Shown piece after piece: positions 24,193 through 32,440 of a stretch of 64,000 nucleotides of DNA. The position numbers and the translations under genes are program-made. Every line of letters starts with the position of its first letter. The first letter of the stretch is position 1. The notes beneath the pieces are model-generated. The model searched no databases. It saw only the letters and a list, made by a program, of their open reading frames with translations, and was not told where the DNA came from. Origin of the DNA: Enterococcus dispar ATCC 51266 (GTDB lineage Bacteria; Bacillota; Bacilli; Lactobacillales; Enterococcaceae). The DNA lies in assembly GCF_000406945.1 (NCBI RefSeq), contig NZ_KE136354.1:2614660-2678659 (forward strand), written 5' to 3'.

Positions 24193-24408
24193 ATGCCAAA
24201 ATTTAAATTAACAGATGAACAATATGCAGTAATTAAATGGGCTGTTGGACTAGTTATGCCCGGCTTAGGAACGTTATTTGCAGTGATTGGAAAAACGTTA
24301 AATTGGCCCTTCACAGAAGATGTGCTGACTATTTGGACTGCTTTTACGGCCTTTTTAGGAATGATTCTTGGAGTGTCTAGTTATCACTACAATAAGGGGG
24401 ATAAATAA
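24193..24408 (+). CDS. phage holin
   Basis: The product has 71 aa with two membrane segments (IKWAVGLVMPGLGTLFAVIG and IWTAFTAFLGMILGVSSYHY) and a short charged end (NKGDK). The pattern is that of small holins of Gram-positive phages, such as the Dp-1/phiLC3 kind, and the endolysin follows directly. It permeabilises the membrane to release or activate the endolysin. Confidence 0.82.
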   Translation: MPKFKLTDEQYAVIKWAVGLVMPGLGTLFAVIGKTLNWPFTEDVLTIWTAFTAFLGMILGVSSYHYNKGDK

Positions 24409-24409
24409 T

Positions 24410-25177
24410 ATGTCATATACATTTAATCGAGAGTTTGCTTTGGCAGCGAATGAAGGTTCTAGTCAAAAAGCACAAAATTTATATGTAATTGCTCATGAAA
24501 CTGCAAATCCTACCGCTACTGGGCGCAACGAAGCGACATTTATGAAGCGGAATTGGCGAAACGCATATACGCAATTTATTATTGGTGATGGTGGAATTAT
24601 CTATTTAATTGGGGAGCCTGGCTATGTTGCTTACGGTGCGTTGTCCGCTAATCCATATTCGCCTGTTCAAATTGAATTGCAACATACGAAAGATAAAACG
24701 ATGTTTCAAAAAAATTATGCAGCTTATATCTGGTTAATCCGCTGGGCTTGCAATAAGTATAATATTCCTAAAACGTTAGATGCTGGAAAAGCAGGAACAA
24801 AAGGAGTTAAATCTCACAAGTGGGTATCAGATAATATTGAAGGTGACCACCAAGACCCCTATAGCTATTTAGCTAGTATGGGAATCAACAAAGCACAATT
24901 TGCTAAAGATATTGCGAATGGAGTGAACCAATCGGTGAACACGACTAATAATACACGTAAAAGACAGACAGTTAACGTTTACTGGTTCACTTATGGGTCA
25001 TCCGGTCATAAAGCGGTCATTGACTATTGTAAAAAATATGGCTGGAGCTATAAAGAAGAACGCAATAAGAATAGTGTCAAAATTAAAATTGGAACGTTCA
25101 ACCAAAACTCTGATAATAAATTTGCTTTAGAAAAATGGTTGGCAAATAAAAATTATAATTATGATGTAACCATTTAA
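24410..25177 (+). CDS. endolysin, N-acetylmuramoyl-L-alanine amidase
   Basis: The product has 255 aa from an ATG at 24410. The amidase_2-type catalytic domain covers about residues 15-165: YVIAHETANP with a metal-ligand His, YTQFIIGDGGIIYLIGEPGY, IELQHTKD, and VSDNIEGDHQDPYSYLASMG with the second His and Asp. A linker (NQSVNTTNNTRKR) leads to a C-terminal domain of about 70 aa (TVNVYWFTYGSSGHKAVIDY) that probably binds cell wall. No signal peptide. An in-frame GTG at 24935 with GGAG 11 nt upstream could give the C-terminal domain alone. Confidence 0.88.
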   Translation: MSYTFNREFALAANEGSSQKAQNLYVIAHETANPTATGRNEATFMKRNWRNAYTQFIIGDGGIIYLIGEPGYVAYGALSANPYSPVQIELQHTKDKTMFQKNYAAYIWLIRWACNKYNIPKTLDAGKAGTKGVKSHKWVSDNIEGDHQDPYSYLASMGINKAQFAKDIANGVNQSVNTTNNTRKRQTVNVYWFTYGSSGHKAVIDYCKKYGWSYKEERNKNSVKIKIGTFNQNSDNKFALEKWLANKNYNYDVTI

Positions 25178-25184
25178 AATTAAA

Positions 25185-25222
25185 AGCCCTGGTCTCTTAG
25201 TTGAGGTCAGGGCTATTTTTTT
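25185..25222 (+). terminator. terminator at the end of the late operon
   Basis: AGCCCTG (25185-25191) pairs with CAGGGCT (25208-25214), with further inner pairing, followed by ATTTTTTT. Confidence 0.85.
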
Positions 25223-25240
25223 GCAATTTTTTTTACATTC

Positions 25241-25285
25241 ATAGTATATTTCGCTTTACTATAATAGTAAACCGTGCTATACTAT
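25241..25285 (+). promoter_or_regulatory. promoter inside a 45-bp two-fold symmetric operator
   Basis: TTTACT (25255-25260) and TATACT (25278-25283) are 17 bp apart. TTTACTATAATAGTAAA (25255-25271) is a perfect palindrome around base 25263. A second pair, ATAGTATA (25241-25248) and TATACTAT (25278-25285), is centred on the same base. Four similar half-sites therefore cover the -35 and -10 boxes, as expected for repression, most simply autorepression by the HTH protein encoded downstream. Confidence 0.75.
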
Positions 25286-25325
25286 ATATGTAGATGAGGG
25301 AAGCACAAAGAAAGGATTGAGTGAA

Positions 25326-25706
25326 ATGACTAAATCAGAAATTTTTAAATTAGCACACACTTGGACGAAGAAAGCTTTTGAAGACAATCGAGCAGAAGGT
25401 TCTTATTTAGCTCATTTTTCTAAATTCTTAAAACGTGCTTACCAAATCGCAAAACAAGCTGTCCCTGAAGATGCAGTTGCATTCGGATCAACCAACACAA
25501 AATTCAAAGGCGTGAAAATTTGGTTTGCTGCAAAAGAATACGGCGTTGGACGCAAAGCTCAACGAGAAGCACAAGGCAAGTTAGCAGTTAAAATGATGAA
25601 TGACGTTCAGGTGCAAAAGGAAACTGAAAAAGCTGTTTTATTAACGTTTAACACAGCGTATGGCGAAAGCAAAAAATGGTTCCCTAAAAGTGTATTAGTA
25701 GCTTAA
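25326..25706 (+). CDS. first gene of a post-lysis two-gene cassette
   Basis: The product is 126 aa from an ATG at 25326 behind AAAGGA (a TTG at 25317 is possible). It begins MTKSEIFKLAHTWTKKAFED, a start recalled from small proteins of plasmids and phages, with SYLAHFSKFLKRAYQ after it, and ends TAYGESKKWFPKSVLVA. Basic and soluble. It lies after the late terminator under its own strong promoter, the usual place for lysogenic-conversion genes. Function is unknown; a toxin-like, anti-defence or host-modifying role is speculation. Confidence 0.6.
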   Translation: MTKSEIFKLAHTWTKKAFEDNRAEGSYLAHFSKFLKRAYQIAKQAVPEDAVAFGSTNTKFKGVKIWFAAKEYGVGRKAQREAQGKLAVKMMNDVQVQKETEKAVLLTFNTAYGESKKWFPKSVLVA

Positions 25707-25729
25707 ATTAAGAATTAGGAGGAAAAATC

Positions 25730-26215
25730 ATGATTTTGAATAAAGAATATTACTATTTAAGTCCATCTGGCAAAAAAGAATTAATTAGCGGTAAAGTTAG
25801 CCCATCTAATCTGAAGCGAGCAAACGTACCAGATAAATTAATAAAAGACTACTCTTTAGCTAATGACAGAGTTCAGACAATATCAGGACTAAAAAATTCA
25901 CCAGGCTATGCCACTGAAAATGGAAAGCTTAAATTCGAATCTGATACCGTAGAAGCAAAGAAAGAATTGAAAGCTGCGCATAAATCCATTGAATATTTTT
26001 TAGAGACACAGCAAATGTTAAATTTTGGCATTATTGACTTTCAAAAAGTTTTAAAACTACTAAACTCTGACGTTTCTGCATATCAAATTGAAAAACATAC
26101 CGGTATCAGCCGTGTGGCAATTGGGAACTTAAAAAACGGAACGTCAGAAGTCTCTAAAATGATTGTTAAGAATGCTTACACACTCAGTGAATATGCTAAA
26201 TCACTTGGAATGTAG
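25730..26215 (+). CDS. HTH protein, second gene of the post-lysis cassette
   Basis: The product has 161 aa behind AGGAGG, 23 nt after the first gene. A C-terminal HTH (SAYQIEKHTGISRVAIGNLK, residues about 117-145, Xre-like) follows a helical middle. The N-terminal 60 residues (KEYYYLSPSGKKELISGKVS) are not recognised. It is the best candidate for the repressor acting on the symmetric operator at 25241-25285. Together the two genes resemble an autoregulated two-gene module. Confidence 0.65.
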   Translation: MILNKEYYYLSPSGKKELISGKVSPSNLKRANVPDKLIKDYSLANDRVQTISGLKNSPGYATENGKLKFESDTVEAKKELKAAHKSIEYFLETQQMLNFGIIDFQKVLKLLNSDVSAYQIEKHTGISRVAIGNLKNGTSEVSKMIVKNAYTLSEYAKSLGM

Positions 26216-26223
26216 GTGAGTTT

Positions 26224-26337
26224 ATGCCGAAAAAATATGATTTAATTGATAAACGATTTGGAAAGTTAGTTGTTAAGGAGGAAGGTAATGCCACGAAGCA
26301 GGGGCAGATGTGGGAAAAAGAAACCATTCGACTTTAA
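26224..26337 (+). pseudogene. truncated AP2/HNH-type phage protein
   Basis: A 37-codon frame starts 8 nt after the preceding stop: MPKKYDLIDKRFGKLVVKEE. This matches the usual start of phage AP2-domain or HNH-associated proteins (K-R-F-G-K-L-x-V), which normally continue through a CDCGN-type motif; here the frame ends in KETIRL after a few residues. A second short frame from 26288 (RBS GGAGGAAGG, 30 aa) overlaps it. The gene appears broken at the right end of the prophage. Confidence 0.5.
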
Positions 26338-26393
26338 TTATACGAACTTACGTTTGTTTTGTAAAGCTAACAGATTATAAGAATGAATTTTCA

Positions 26394-26443
26394 AGGGGCA
26401 ATAAAGGGGCAATAAGTCCGATATAGTCTAAAAATTATCGGAC
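26394..26443 (+). other. presumed attachment (attR) arm region
   Basis: The sequence AGGGGCAATAA is repeated in tandem at 26394-26404 and 26405-26415, directly followed by an inverted repeat (26416-26423 with 26436-26443, 12-nt loop). Such repeats are typical of integrase arm sites, and phage-like genes end here. No core duplication can be checked because attL is outside the window. Confidence 0.3.
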
Positions 26444-26551
26444 TGCCTACTGTTGTGTACCCCTAAAAATAGCCTGATTTTATCGGTTTTCGTGTTCAGC
26501 TGGATATGGTCAAATGGTGTCAATGTAAAAGACGCTGTAAAATAAAAAATT

Positions 26552-26580
26552 GCCGTGATGAAAATCACGGCGTTTTTTTT
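26552..26580 (+). terminator. intrinsic terminator at the prophage/chromosome boundary
   Basis: GCCGTGAT (26552-26559) pairs with ATCACGGC (26564-26571) around a GAAA loop, followed by eight Ts. The preceding short open stretch ending NVKDAVK could be the 3' remnant of a host gene at the insertion site. Between 26338 and 26872 I see no complete gene. Confidence 0.8.
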
Positions 26581-26653
26581 GTATATAAAGAGAGTAGTTT
26601 CTTATAAAAAATAAAGTGAAATGCTAAGGTTGTTGGTATCTCACTTCACAAAC

Positions 26654-26745
26654 GAACTCTCTATAGTAGTAAGTCAAAATCTTAATAAATAGAAGTGCAC
26701 AATTATCAAGGTTTCGTCTTATTGCTTGAGAGTTAAACCTGTTCA
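26654..26745. repeat. dispersed palindromic repeat, copy A
   Basis: AACTCTC (26655-26661) pairs with GAGAGTT (26728-26734), and an inner GTAAG pairs with CTTATTGC. The inner segment (AAAATCTTAA) and the 3' arm (CTTATTGC ... GTTAAAC ... GCTTTTCTTGT) match copy B near 40.7 kb. Confidence 0.6.
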
Positions 26746-26872
26746 ACTCGCTTTTCTTGTTAACTTTTCACGAGGAAAGTTATTATGCGAATTCGGCTAG
26801 TGCTACATAGGCTTTTCAAAAATGAATTTATTTTGTTTTAAGCGCTCATTTTATCTTCAAGATAAGTTTGCG

Positions 26873-27418
26873 TTATTTTGTGGGAGCGAAATAGCGTTGG
26901 GGTAGGCGGCGTAAAATAAAGATGCCCAAAATACCACAAGCGATTGCTTTCATTAACCCCGGGATAATAAAGGGAATAAAACCAGCTTTAAAAGCAGCTA
27001 AGAGTTCCATTCCAGTTCCAAATTTCAACCAGGCTGTTCCAAAGGCTAACGTAACCATGGCGCCGATGATATTTGCAACGACGGCCCAAAAATAATTTTT
27101 TTGCGTGTTATCTAAAATGCTCCCTGTAACTAAGCCATTAAAGATAAAACCAATTAAAAATCCACCCGTTGGTCCGAAAAGTACCCCAAAACCAGCGCTG
27201 CCGCCAGCAAAAACGGGTATCCCAATCAACCCCAAAATAAGATAAATGGTAATAGCCCAAGTACCGGTTTTGGTTCCTAAAATAGTGACGGTTAATCCAA
27301 TGATAAAGGTTTGTAGAGTTAGTGGGATTAAACCAAAAGGAATGGTTACTTGAGATAAAATAGAAATGATACCGGCAAAAATTGCTGCTAATAATTGTTC
27401 TCGTAAAGTAATACGCAT
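26873..27418 (-). CDS. bioY: biotin transporter S component BioY
   Basis: The product is 181 aa from the ATG at 27418 (a GTG at 27427 is possible). About six membrane segments are visible, with the BioY signatures VTIPFGLIPLTLQTFIIGL near the start, GIPVFAGGSAGFGVLFGPTG and GFLIGFIFNG in the middle, and LKAIACGILGIFILRRLPQR at the end. BioY captures biotin and works alone or with an ECF energising module, which is not in this window. A BirA-type operator overlaps its promoter, so it should be repressed when biotin is sufficient. Confidence 0.93.
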   Translation of the reverse strand: MRITLREQLLAAIFAGIISILSQVTIPFGLIPLTLQTFIIGLTVTILGTKTGTWAITIYLILGLIGIPVFAGGSAGFGVLFGPTGGFLIGFIFNGLVTGSILDNTQKNYFWAVVANIIGAMVTLAFGTAWLKFGTGMELLAAFKAGFIPFIIPGLMKAIACGILGIFILRRLPQRYFAPTK

Positions 27419-27455
27419 TTTTTTCACTCGCTTTCGTTAACTCCATTTGCAAATG

Positions 27456-27493
27456 GTTAACCAAATTATATTTCTTGGTTAACGAAAAGTAAA
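27456..27493 (-). promoter_or_regulatory. bioY promoter with BirA operator
   Basis: On the minus strand TTTACT (27488-27493) and TATAAT (27465-27470) are 17 bp apart. GTTAACC (27456-27462) and GGTTAAC (27477-27483) are inverted halves 14 bp apart, covering the -10 box, the known geometry of BirA sites. A third GTTAAC lies at 27436-27441. Confidence 0.8.
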
Positions 27494-27574
27494 GTCTTTT
27501 TTTCTTCTCCCATAAAATTGCAAAATAGCGTATGATACGAAAGGAAAGAAAAATTAAGAAAGGATGACAAGAAT

Positions 27575-28006
27575 ATGAAGCGATTGAAAAAGCAGTTGAT
27601 TTTTATTGTTGGAATTGTAGCGTTGGTTGTTCTGTTACTCTCCTTTTATAAACCCGCCGGAAAATCCGATAGCGTTAAAGAAAGTTATGATCAATCTACG
27701 CGATTTTCTCAAACTGAAATAGCTGCGGCTGCCGAGGTTGTCAAAAGTGGTTTTCCGACTGTCTTTAAAAATTGTCGTTTGGACACATTGGAATTTAAAG
27801 CAGACTTGCAAAAGTATGCACGCTTAAAAACAGAAAAAGAAGCACCGGCAAAAACAGAATACCTGTTATTAACGAGCACTCTATATGTGGGGCCTAACGG
27901 TTATGAAAATTTACGTCCCAATACCTACTACAGAGATTGGTGTTGGTATTTAAAAAGGGTAGATAATAGTCAGTGGCAATTGTATTATTATGGAAACTTG
28001 GGCTAG
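27575..28006 (+). CDS. membrane-anchored protein of unknown function
   Basis: The product has 143 aa. Residues 8-24 form a signal anchor (LIFIVGIVALVVLLLSF); the rest is extracytoplasmic. SQTEIAAAAEVVKSGFPTVF and PNTYYRDWCWYLKRVDNSQW are distinctive: a ~100-residue DUF4829-like domain with a ...WQLYYYGNLG end. RBS AGAAAGGA is present. It is divergent from bioY and has no operon partner. Confidence 0.6.
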   Translation: MKRLKKQLIFIVGIVALVVLLLSFYKPAGKSDSVKESYDQSTRFSQTEIAAAAEVVKSGFPTVFKNCRLDTLEFKADLQKYARLKTEKEAPAKTEYLLLTSTLYVGPNGYENLRPNTYYRDWCWYLKRVDNSQWQLYYYGNLG

Positions 28007-28144
28007 AATTAGATATTTTATGGATGGGCAGTCATTGCGGGGCTGTCTTTTTGTTTGCGTTTAGAATCCGTTAAAAATTTTAAGGGTGGCTTATTTTATG
28101 TAGGCAATATCGTGCACAAGGAATACTTGTAAAGATAAAAAAAT

Positions 28145-28172
28145 ACCACGTCGCAAAAGACGTGGTAAAAGT
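28145..28172 (-). terminator. rpsD terminator
   Basis: ACCACGTC (28145-28152) pairs with GACGTGGT (28159-28166). On the minus strand the stem is followed by ATTTTTT. Confidence 0.8.
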
Positions 28173-28179
28173 AAAATTC

Positions 28180-28791
28180 TTACATTAATTGGTTGTAGAA
28201 TTCAACGACGAATGATTCGTCAACATCAGGTGTCATTTCTTCACGTTCTGGTAAACGAGTTAATGAACCTTCTAATTTTTCATCATCAAAGCTAACGAAA
28301 GCAGGACGTCCGATTGTTGCTTCTAAAGCAGCACGAATTGCTACGTTGTTTTGAGATTTTTCGCGAACACCAATCACTTGACCAACTTCAACGTGGTATG
28401 AAGGGATGTCAACACGTTTGCCGTCAACTGTGATATGACCGTGGTTTACTAATTGACGTGCTTGACGACGAGTAGTAGCTAAACCTAAGCGGTAAACAAC
28501 ATTATCCAAACGTTGTTCTAACAAGATCATGAAGTTAACACCAAGTTTACCTTCTTTGATCCGGCCAGCTTTAACGAATAAGTTACGGAATTGACGTTCG
28601 TTCATGCCGTACATGTGACGTAGTTTTTGTTTTTCAGTTAATTGCAAGCCGTATTCAGATTTTTTGCCGCGGCTGTTAGGGCCGTGTTGACCTGGTGGGA
28701 AAGGGCGACGAGCTAATTCTTTACCAGTTCCAGACAATGAGATACCTAAACGACGTGATAATTTCCATGATGGTCCAGTATAACGTGACAT
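28180..28791 (-). CDS. rpsD: 30S ribosomal protein S4
   Basis: The product has 203 aa and starts [20 protein letters not shown], with the S4 RNA-binding domain ([40 protein letters not shown]). Full length and standard. It is monocistronic here, as in bacilli, with a promoter and a long leader; S4 commonly represses its own gene. Primary 16S binder and translational-accuracy protein. Confidence 0.98.
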   Translation of the reverse strand: MSRYTGPSWKLSRRLGISLSGTGKELARRPFPPGQHGPNSRGKKSEYGLQLTEKQKLRHMYGMNERQFRNLFVKAGRIKEGKLGVNFMILLEQRLDNVVYRLGLATTRRQARQLVNHGHITVDGKRVDIPSYHVEVGQVIGVREKSQNNVAIRAALEATIGRPAFVSFDDEKLEGSLTRLPEREEMTPDVDESFVVEFYNQLM

Positions 28792-29007
28792 TTAAAAATT
28801 CCTCCAATAAAATAAATTGTTTTTTGGAGTAAAATAATCCGATGAAAAATTCATATTCGTACAGTTCATCCTTCAATCTTCACCTTTGCAGCCGCGGTTA
28901 CACAATTGAACTGGTAAGCCAGCGATGGACTGGTGACGAGCTATTACTTTTCTGCTGCATTATTTTACACAAAGGTTAGTATACGATAGTTGTCTACTTG
29001 TAGTCAA
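28792..29007 (-). promoter_or_regulatory. rpsD promoter and structured leader
   Basis: On the minus strand AGTCAA (29002-29007, TTGACT) and AGTATA (28978-28983, TATACT) are 18 bp apart, giving a leader of about 180 nt. The leader pairs 28862-28868 with 28907-28913 and 28919-28922 with 28930-28933, as expected of an S4 autoregulatory leader. Between 29008 and 29271 the DNA is AT-rich and I see nothing in it. Confidence 0.6.
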
Positions 29008-29271
29008 GGAAAATTGCCTGCTTTAAAAGAAAATAGAAAGGAATTCAAAAAAGAAATAAATAAAAGAACGGTGTTTATTTATCCGGCTATTTCGCATAAT
29101 CGCTTCTTTTATTACAAGTAATGGAAAAAGTACTCTTTGATGAAACTTTTTTCATTAGCAAAAAAGGTTATTTTGGATTTTAAAAACTAACGATATTTGA
29201 AAAAAAAGATTAGAGCCAATAATTATCTTATCATTTTGCTGCGTACTTTTTCAGAAATTTCCCGAAAGAAC

Positions 29272-29300
29272 TTTACAAAATCAATTTGCCTCTATAAAAT
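29272..29300 (+). promoter_or_regulatory. promoter of the FNT channel gene
   Basis: TTTACA (29272-29277) and TAAAAT (29295-29300) are 17 bp apart, about 45 nt before the start codon. Confidence 0.55.
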
Positions 29301-29344
29301 GAGTGGGTATTTATAATTATTCATTTAAGTAGAGGAGAAAAGAG

Positions 29345-30142
29345 ATGAATCCTGTATCACCGTTATTTTCAAAAATTGACACATCGATTGAAAAGAAAGT
29401 TGACTTAATTCAAGGCAGTTACTTTCGCTATGCGGTCCGCGCAATTTTAGCTTGTTTGTTTTTAGGTTTGGGAACAGCTGTGGCATTTGCAATCGCTATG
29501 AAAGGCGAGCATATCGTGCCGGGCTTAGGTAAAATGTTGTATGCCTTTATGTTCAGTTGGTCACTTGTAATGATTTTGTATTTGAATGCCGAATTAGGTA
29601 CTTCAAATATGTTATATATGACAGTAGGTGTTTATCGAAAACGCTTGAATTTTGGATTAGCCACAAAAATTTTATTTACTTGCATTTTATTTAACTTAAT
29701 TGGTGGCTTAGTAGTTGGCTTTTTAATCGCACAAACAGGACCATTTCAAGGATTAGAACCTGACAATTTCTTCTTTACATCTATTACGGGTAAATTGGAA
29801 AAATCAACCATGCAAATTTTGATTGAAGCAATGTTTGCCAATATTGTCGTAAACACGGCTGTTTTAATCAGTATGCGTATGAAAGATGATGCGGGTAAAG
29901 TTGCAGCGATTATCTTTATCATTTTTATCTTTGCCTTTTTAGGTTATGAACACGTTATTGCAAACTTTCCGGCTTTTTCTTTAGCCTATTTTGCTTCTGG
30001 TGGTGCCATCGAAGGAATGACCACAGGGGCAGTTCTCCACAATCTTATTTGTGCCTTAATTGGGAACTATATTGGCGGAGGTCTAGTCATGGGCTTAGGC
30101 TTTGCGTGGTTAAATAATTCCAAATCCATTTATGTCGATTAA
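29345..30142 (+). CDS. formate/nitrite transporter family protein
   Basis: The product has 265 aa with six membrane segments and a good RBS (AGAGGAG). Family signatures are AELGTSNMLYMTVGVYRKRL, the repeated half FANIVVNTAVLISMRMKDDA, and GYEHVIANFPAFSLAYF with its conserved His. FNT channels are pentamers passing small monovalent anions such as formate, nitrite or lactate. Which one is not visible; in fermenting enterococci formate is likely. Confidence 0.9.
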   Translation: MNPVSPLFSKIDTSIEKKVDLIQGSYFRYAVRAILACLFLGLGTAVAFAIAMKGEHIVPGLGKMLYAFMFSWSLVMILYLNAELGTSNMLYMTVGVYRKRLNFGLATKILFTCILFNLIGGLVVGFLIAQTGPFQGLEPDNFFFTSITGKLEKSTMQILIEAMFANIVVNTAVLISMRMKDDAGKVAAIIFIIFIFAFLGYEHVIANFPAFSLAYFASGGAIEGMTTGAVLHNLICALIGNYIGGGLVMGLGFAWLNNSKSIYVD

Positions 30143-30149
30143 TACTTAA

Positions 30150-30224
30150 CGGTTGTACCAAAGCATAGTGAGTAAATCTTTAATGAAAAGATTTACCGCT
30201 ATCCCTTTGGTACAACCGCTTTTT
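30150..30224. terminator. long hairpin terminator
   Basis: A 14-bp stem (30150-30163 with 30205-30218) carries an inner hairpin (GTAAATCTTT with AAGATTTAC) and is followed by TTTTTT. Confidence 0.85.
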
Positions 30225-30333
30225 TGTTATATAAGTGGAGTTTGTTCTGCCAAACCTTGCGTGTTTATCCAATTGCTTTTACAATGAGGTAGAAAAGTAA
30301 GCAAACGATATGACTTCATCAAAAGGAGATATT

Positions 30334-30990
30334 ATGTCACAATTATCTTTTGTGCCTAACCCAAGTCAAGCTGTTTCAATGGCAAAATATATGAAAAATC
30401 AATTTACTTTTTTAGGTGTCCCAAAACCGATACGGGCACAAGCAGAAAAAGAACTTTTAAAAGAAAGCCAGCAGTGGTCAACAGCTCAATTAGAAACCGA
30501 AATTTTTCATTACTATCAGCGAGATGCGCGGGAATATCAATATTTAGCCATTGACTTGTTTAATCAAAATGTATTGCGGCTAAATTTGGCTGAACTAAAA
30601 AACTATTTACCTTTAATCGCTACTAAAGAGTGGTGGGACAGTATTGATGCTTGGCGCAAAGGCTTTAATGATTACGTTAAAGCCAATCCTGAAACATTAG
30701 CTGAAGTTTTTAGCTGGTTTTATCAGGCAGAAGACTTTTGGTTTAGACGCATCAGTATTAATCTTCAGTTACAAAGCAAGTCTGCAACTGATTTGTTGTT
30801 GCTGGAACAAGCGATATTGTTTGATCGAAAGACAGCGGAATTTTTTATTCAAAAAGCTATTGGATGGTCGTTGCGGGAATATAGCAAAACAGATCCAATA
30901 TATGTTACAAATTTTATTGCCAAAAATAATTTGAGTCGTCTTGCTGCAAGAGAAGGTGGCAAGCATTTAAAGAAAGAGAGTAAAAAATGA
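30334..30990 (+). CDS. AlkD-like DNA alkylation repair protein
   Basis: The product is 218 aa from an ATG at 30334 behind AAAGGAG. HEAT-like helical repeats of the DNA alkylation repair family are visible: LGVPKPIRAQAEKELLKESQ, AREYQYLAIDLFNQNVL, TKEWWDSIDAWRK, EDFWFRRISINLQLQ and FIQKAIGWSLREYSKTDPIY. In AlkD this fold removes 3- and 7-alkylpurines. Followed by overlapping ATGA and the HAD gene. Confidence 0.9.
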   Translation: MSQLSFVPNPSQAVSMAKYMKNQFTFLGVPKPIRAQAEKELLKESQQWSTAQLETEIFHYYQRDAREYQYLAIDLFNQNVLRLNLAELKNYLPLIATKEWWDSIDAWRKGFNDYVKANPETLAEVFSWFYQAEDFWFRRISINLQLQSKSATDLLLLEQAILFDRKTAEFFIQKAIGWSLREYSKTDPIYVTNFIAKNNLSRLAAREGGKHLKKESKK

Positions 30991-31763
30991 AGCGAAAACT
31001 AATTGCCTTTGATATTGATGGAACACTATTAAACAGTCAAAAAGAAGCACTACCTAATACGCTACAGGCACTGGAAAAATTACGAAATGATGGTCATTTG
31101 GTCTTGGTAGCAACTGGACGCAGTCGTTTTTTAGCCCAACCAGTTTTAAAAAAATTGGATTTTCACAATTACATTGTCTGTAATGGATCGGCTGCCTTTT
31201 TAGATCACAAACAAGTTTATAAGCATTTGTTAGATGAAAAGCAATTAACAGATTTCATTACTGAAACGGATCAATTAAAAATTGATACTGCTTTTGTCGG
31301 AATAGATGCGATTCGCCGTCACAGTGATTTTAATGTACCTGTCATGGATGAAGCCATGCAATCTTTTGGTTCTGAGGTACCGGAATTGGATCCGGATTTC
31401 AAAAATCACCAAGAAGTTTATCAAGCACTAGCTTATTATGATGACGCTTATGAAGGGCATTTTGATGAAAAATATCCGGCTTTGCGTTTTGTTCGTTGGC
31501 ATGAAAAGTGTGTTGATGTAATTCCAGAAAATGGCTCTAAAGCTGCGACAATTTTACATTTAGGAGAAACGTTGGGGATTGATACTAGTGACATTATTAC
31601 TTTTGGCGATGGTCAAAATGATAAAGAAATGTTAGCGACAGCAGGAGTTGGTGTGGCGATGGGAAATGCCGCAGCAGATGTAAAGAAAGTGGCCTCTTTT
31701 GTTACGAGTTCAAATGATGAGGATGGTATTTTTAATGCTTTGAAAGAATTAGCATTGATTTAA
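30987..31763 (+). CDS. HAD superfamily Cof-type phosphatase
   Basis: The product has 258 aa. [19 protein letters not shown] carries motif I (DxDGT), LVATGRSR motif II, and [20 protein letters not shown] with [13 protein letters not shown] motifs III/IV, with a C2 cap between. Cof-type enzymes dephosphorylate sugar phosphates or flavin precursors; the substrate is not apparent. It overlaps the AlkD-like gene and is 16 nt before mgsA. Confidence 0.93.
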   Translation: MKRKLIAFDIDGTLLNSQKEALPNTLQALEKLRNDGHLVLVATGRSRFLAQPVLKKLDFHNYIVCNGSAAFLDHKQVYKHLLDEKQLTDFITETDQLKIDTAFVGIDAIRRHSDFNVPVMDEAMQSFGSEVPELDPDFKNHQEVYQALAYYDDAYEGHFDEKYPALRFVRWHEKCVDVIPENGSKAATILHLGETLGIDTSDIITFGDGQNDKEMLATAGVGVAMGNAAADVKKVASFVTSSNDEDGIFNALKELALI

Positions 31764-31779
31764 AATGGAGGTGCCAAAA

Positions 31780-32202
31780 ATGAAAATTGCTTTAATTGCC
31801 CACGACCGTAAAAAAGACTTAATGGTTCAAATGACAACCGCCTACAAAGAAATATTGGAAAAACACGAGTTGTATGCTACGGGAACGACCGGACAAAGAA
31901 TTGCTGAAGCGACCGGACTAAAGGTTCATCGTTACAAATCAGGTCCATTGGGAGGCGATCAGCAAATCGGTGCGATGCTGGCTGCCGATGATCTGGATAT
32001 GGTCATCTTTCTACGGGATCCACTAGCGGCACAACCCCATGAACCAGATGTGACGGCATTAATCCGTTTAAGTGATGTGTATGAAATCCCCCTAGCCACC
32101 AATATTGGAACGGCTGAAATTTTAATTCGGGGTTTGGCACTTGGCTTAGCTGATTTTCGGGAGATTGTTCATGAAAATGATCAGCGTCCTCTTTCTTTTT
32201 AA
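31780..32202 (+). CDS. mgsA: methylglyoxal synthase
   Basis: The product is 140 aa from an ATG at 31780 behind GGAGG. It converts dihydroxyacetone phosphate to methylglyoxal plus phosphate, a glycolytic overflow step. Signatures are [53 protein letters not shown], and the catalytic Asp in [15 protein letters not shown]. The upstream HAD gene and this gene probably share a transcript. Confidence 0.95.
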   Translation: MKIALIAHDRKKDLMVQMTTAYKEILEKHELYATGTTGQRIAEATGLKVHRYKSGPLGGDQQIGAMLAADDLDMVIFLRDPLAAQPHEPDVTALIRLSDVYEIPLATNIGTAEILIRGLALGLADFREIVHENDQRPLSF

Positions 32203-32213
32203 TTCTTTTACTT

Positions 32214-32249
32214 AACGTGCTTTGCCACCAAAGGCAAAGCACGTTTTTA
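32214..32249 (+). terminator. mgsA terminator
   Basis: AACGTGCTTTGCC (32214-32226) pairs with GGCAAAGCACGTT (32233-32245) and is followed by Ts. Confidence 0.88.
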
Positions 32250-32440
32250 TCTTACTACTTTGAAATCGTTTGTAGTACAAAAAATATGCGGGAACTTTTG
32301 ATGAAACGATTAAACTATTTGCATTTTACTTAAAGTGTATTTATTTGAAAAAGCTTTGGTTATGTAAAATAAGGAACACTTTTTTTTCGGTGAAAAAACA
32401 ACTATAATAGAGCAAGACATTTAAGAGAAGAGGAAAATTT

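Noticed and set aside
26338-26552. Integrase gene remnant
   Set aside because: Short frames here are under 40 codons and have no recognisable recombinase motif; only a boundary region is claimed.
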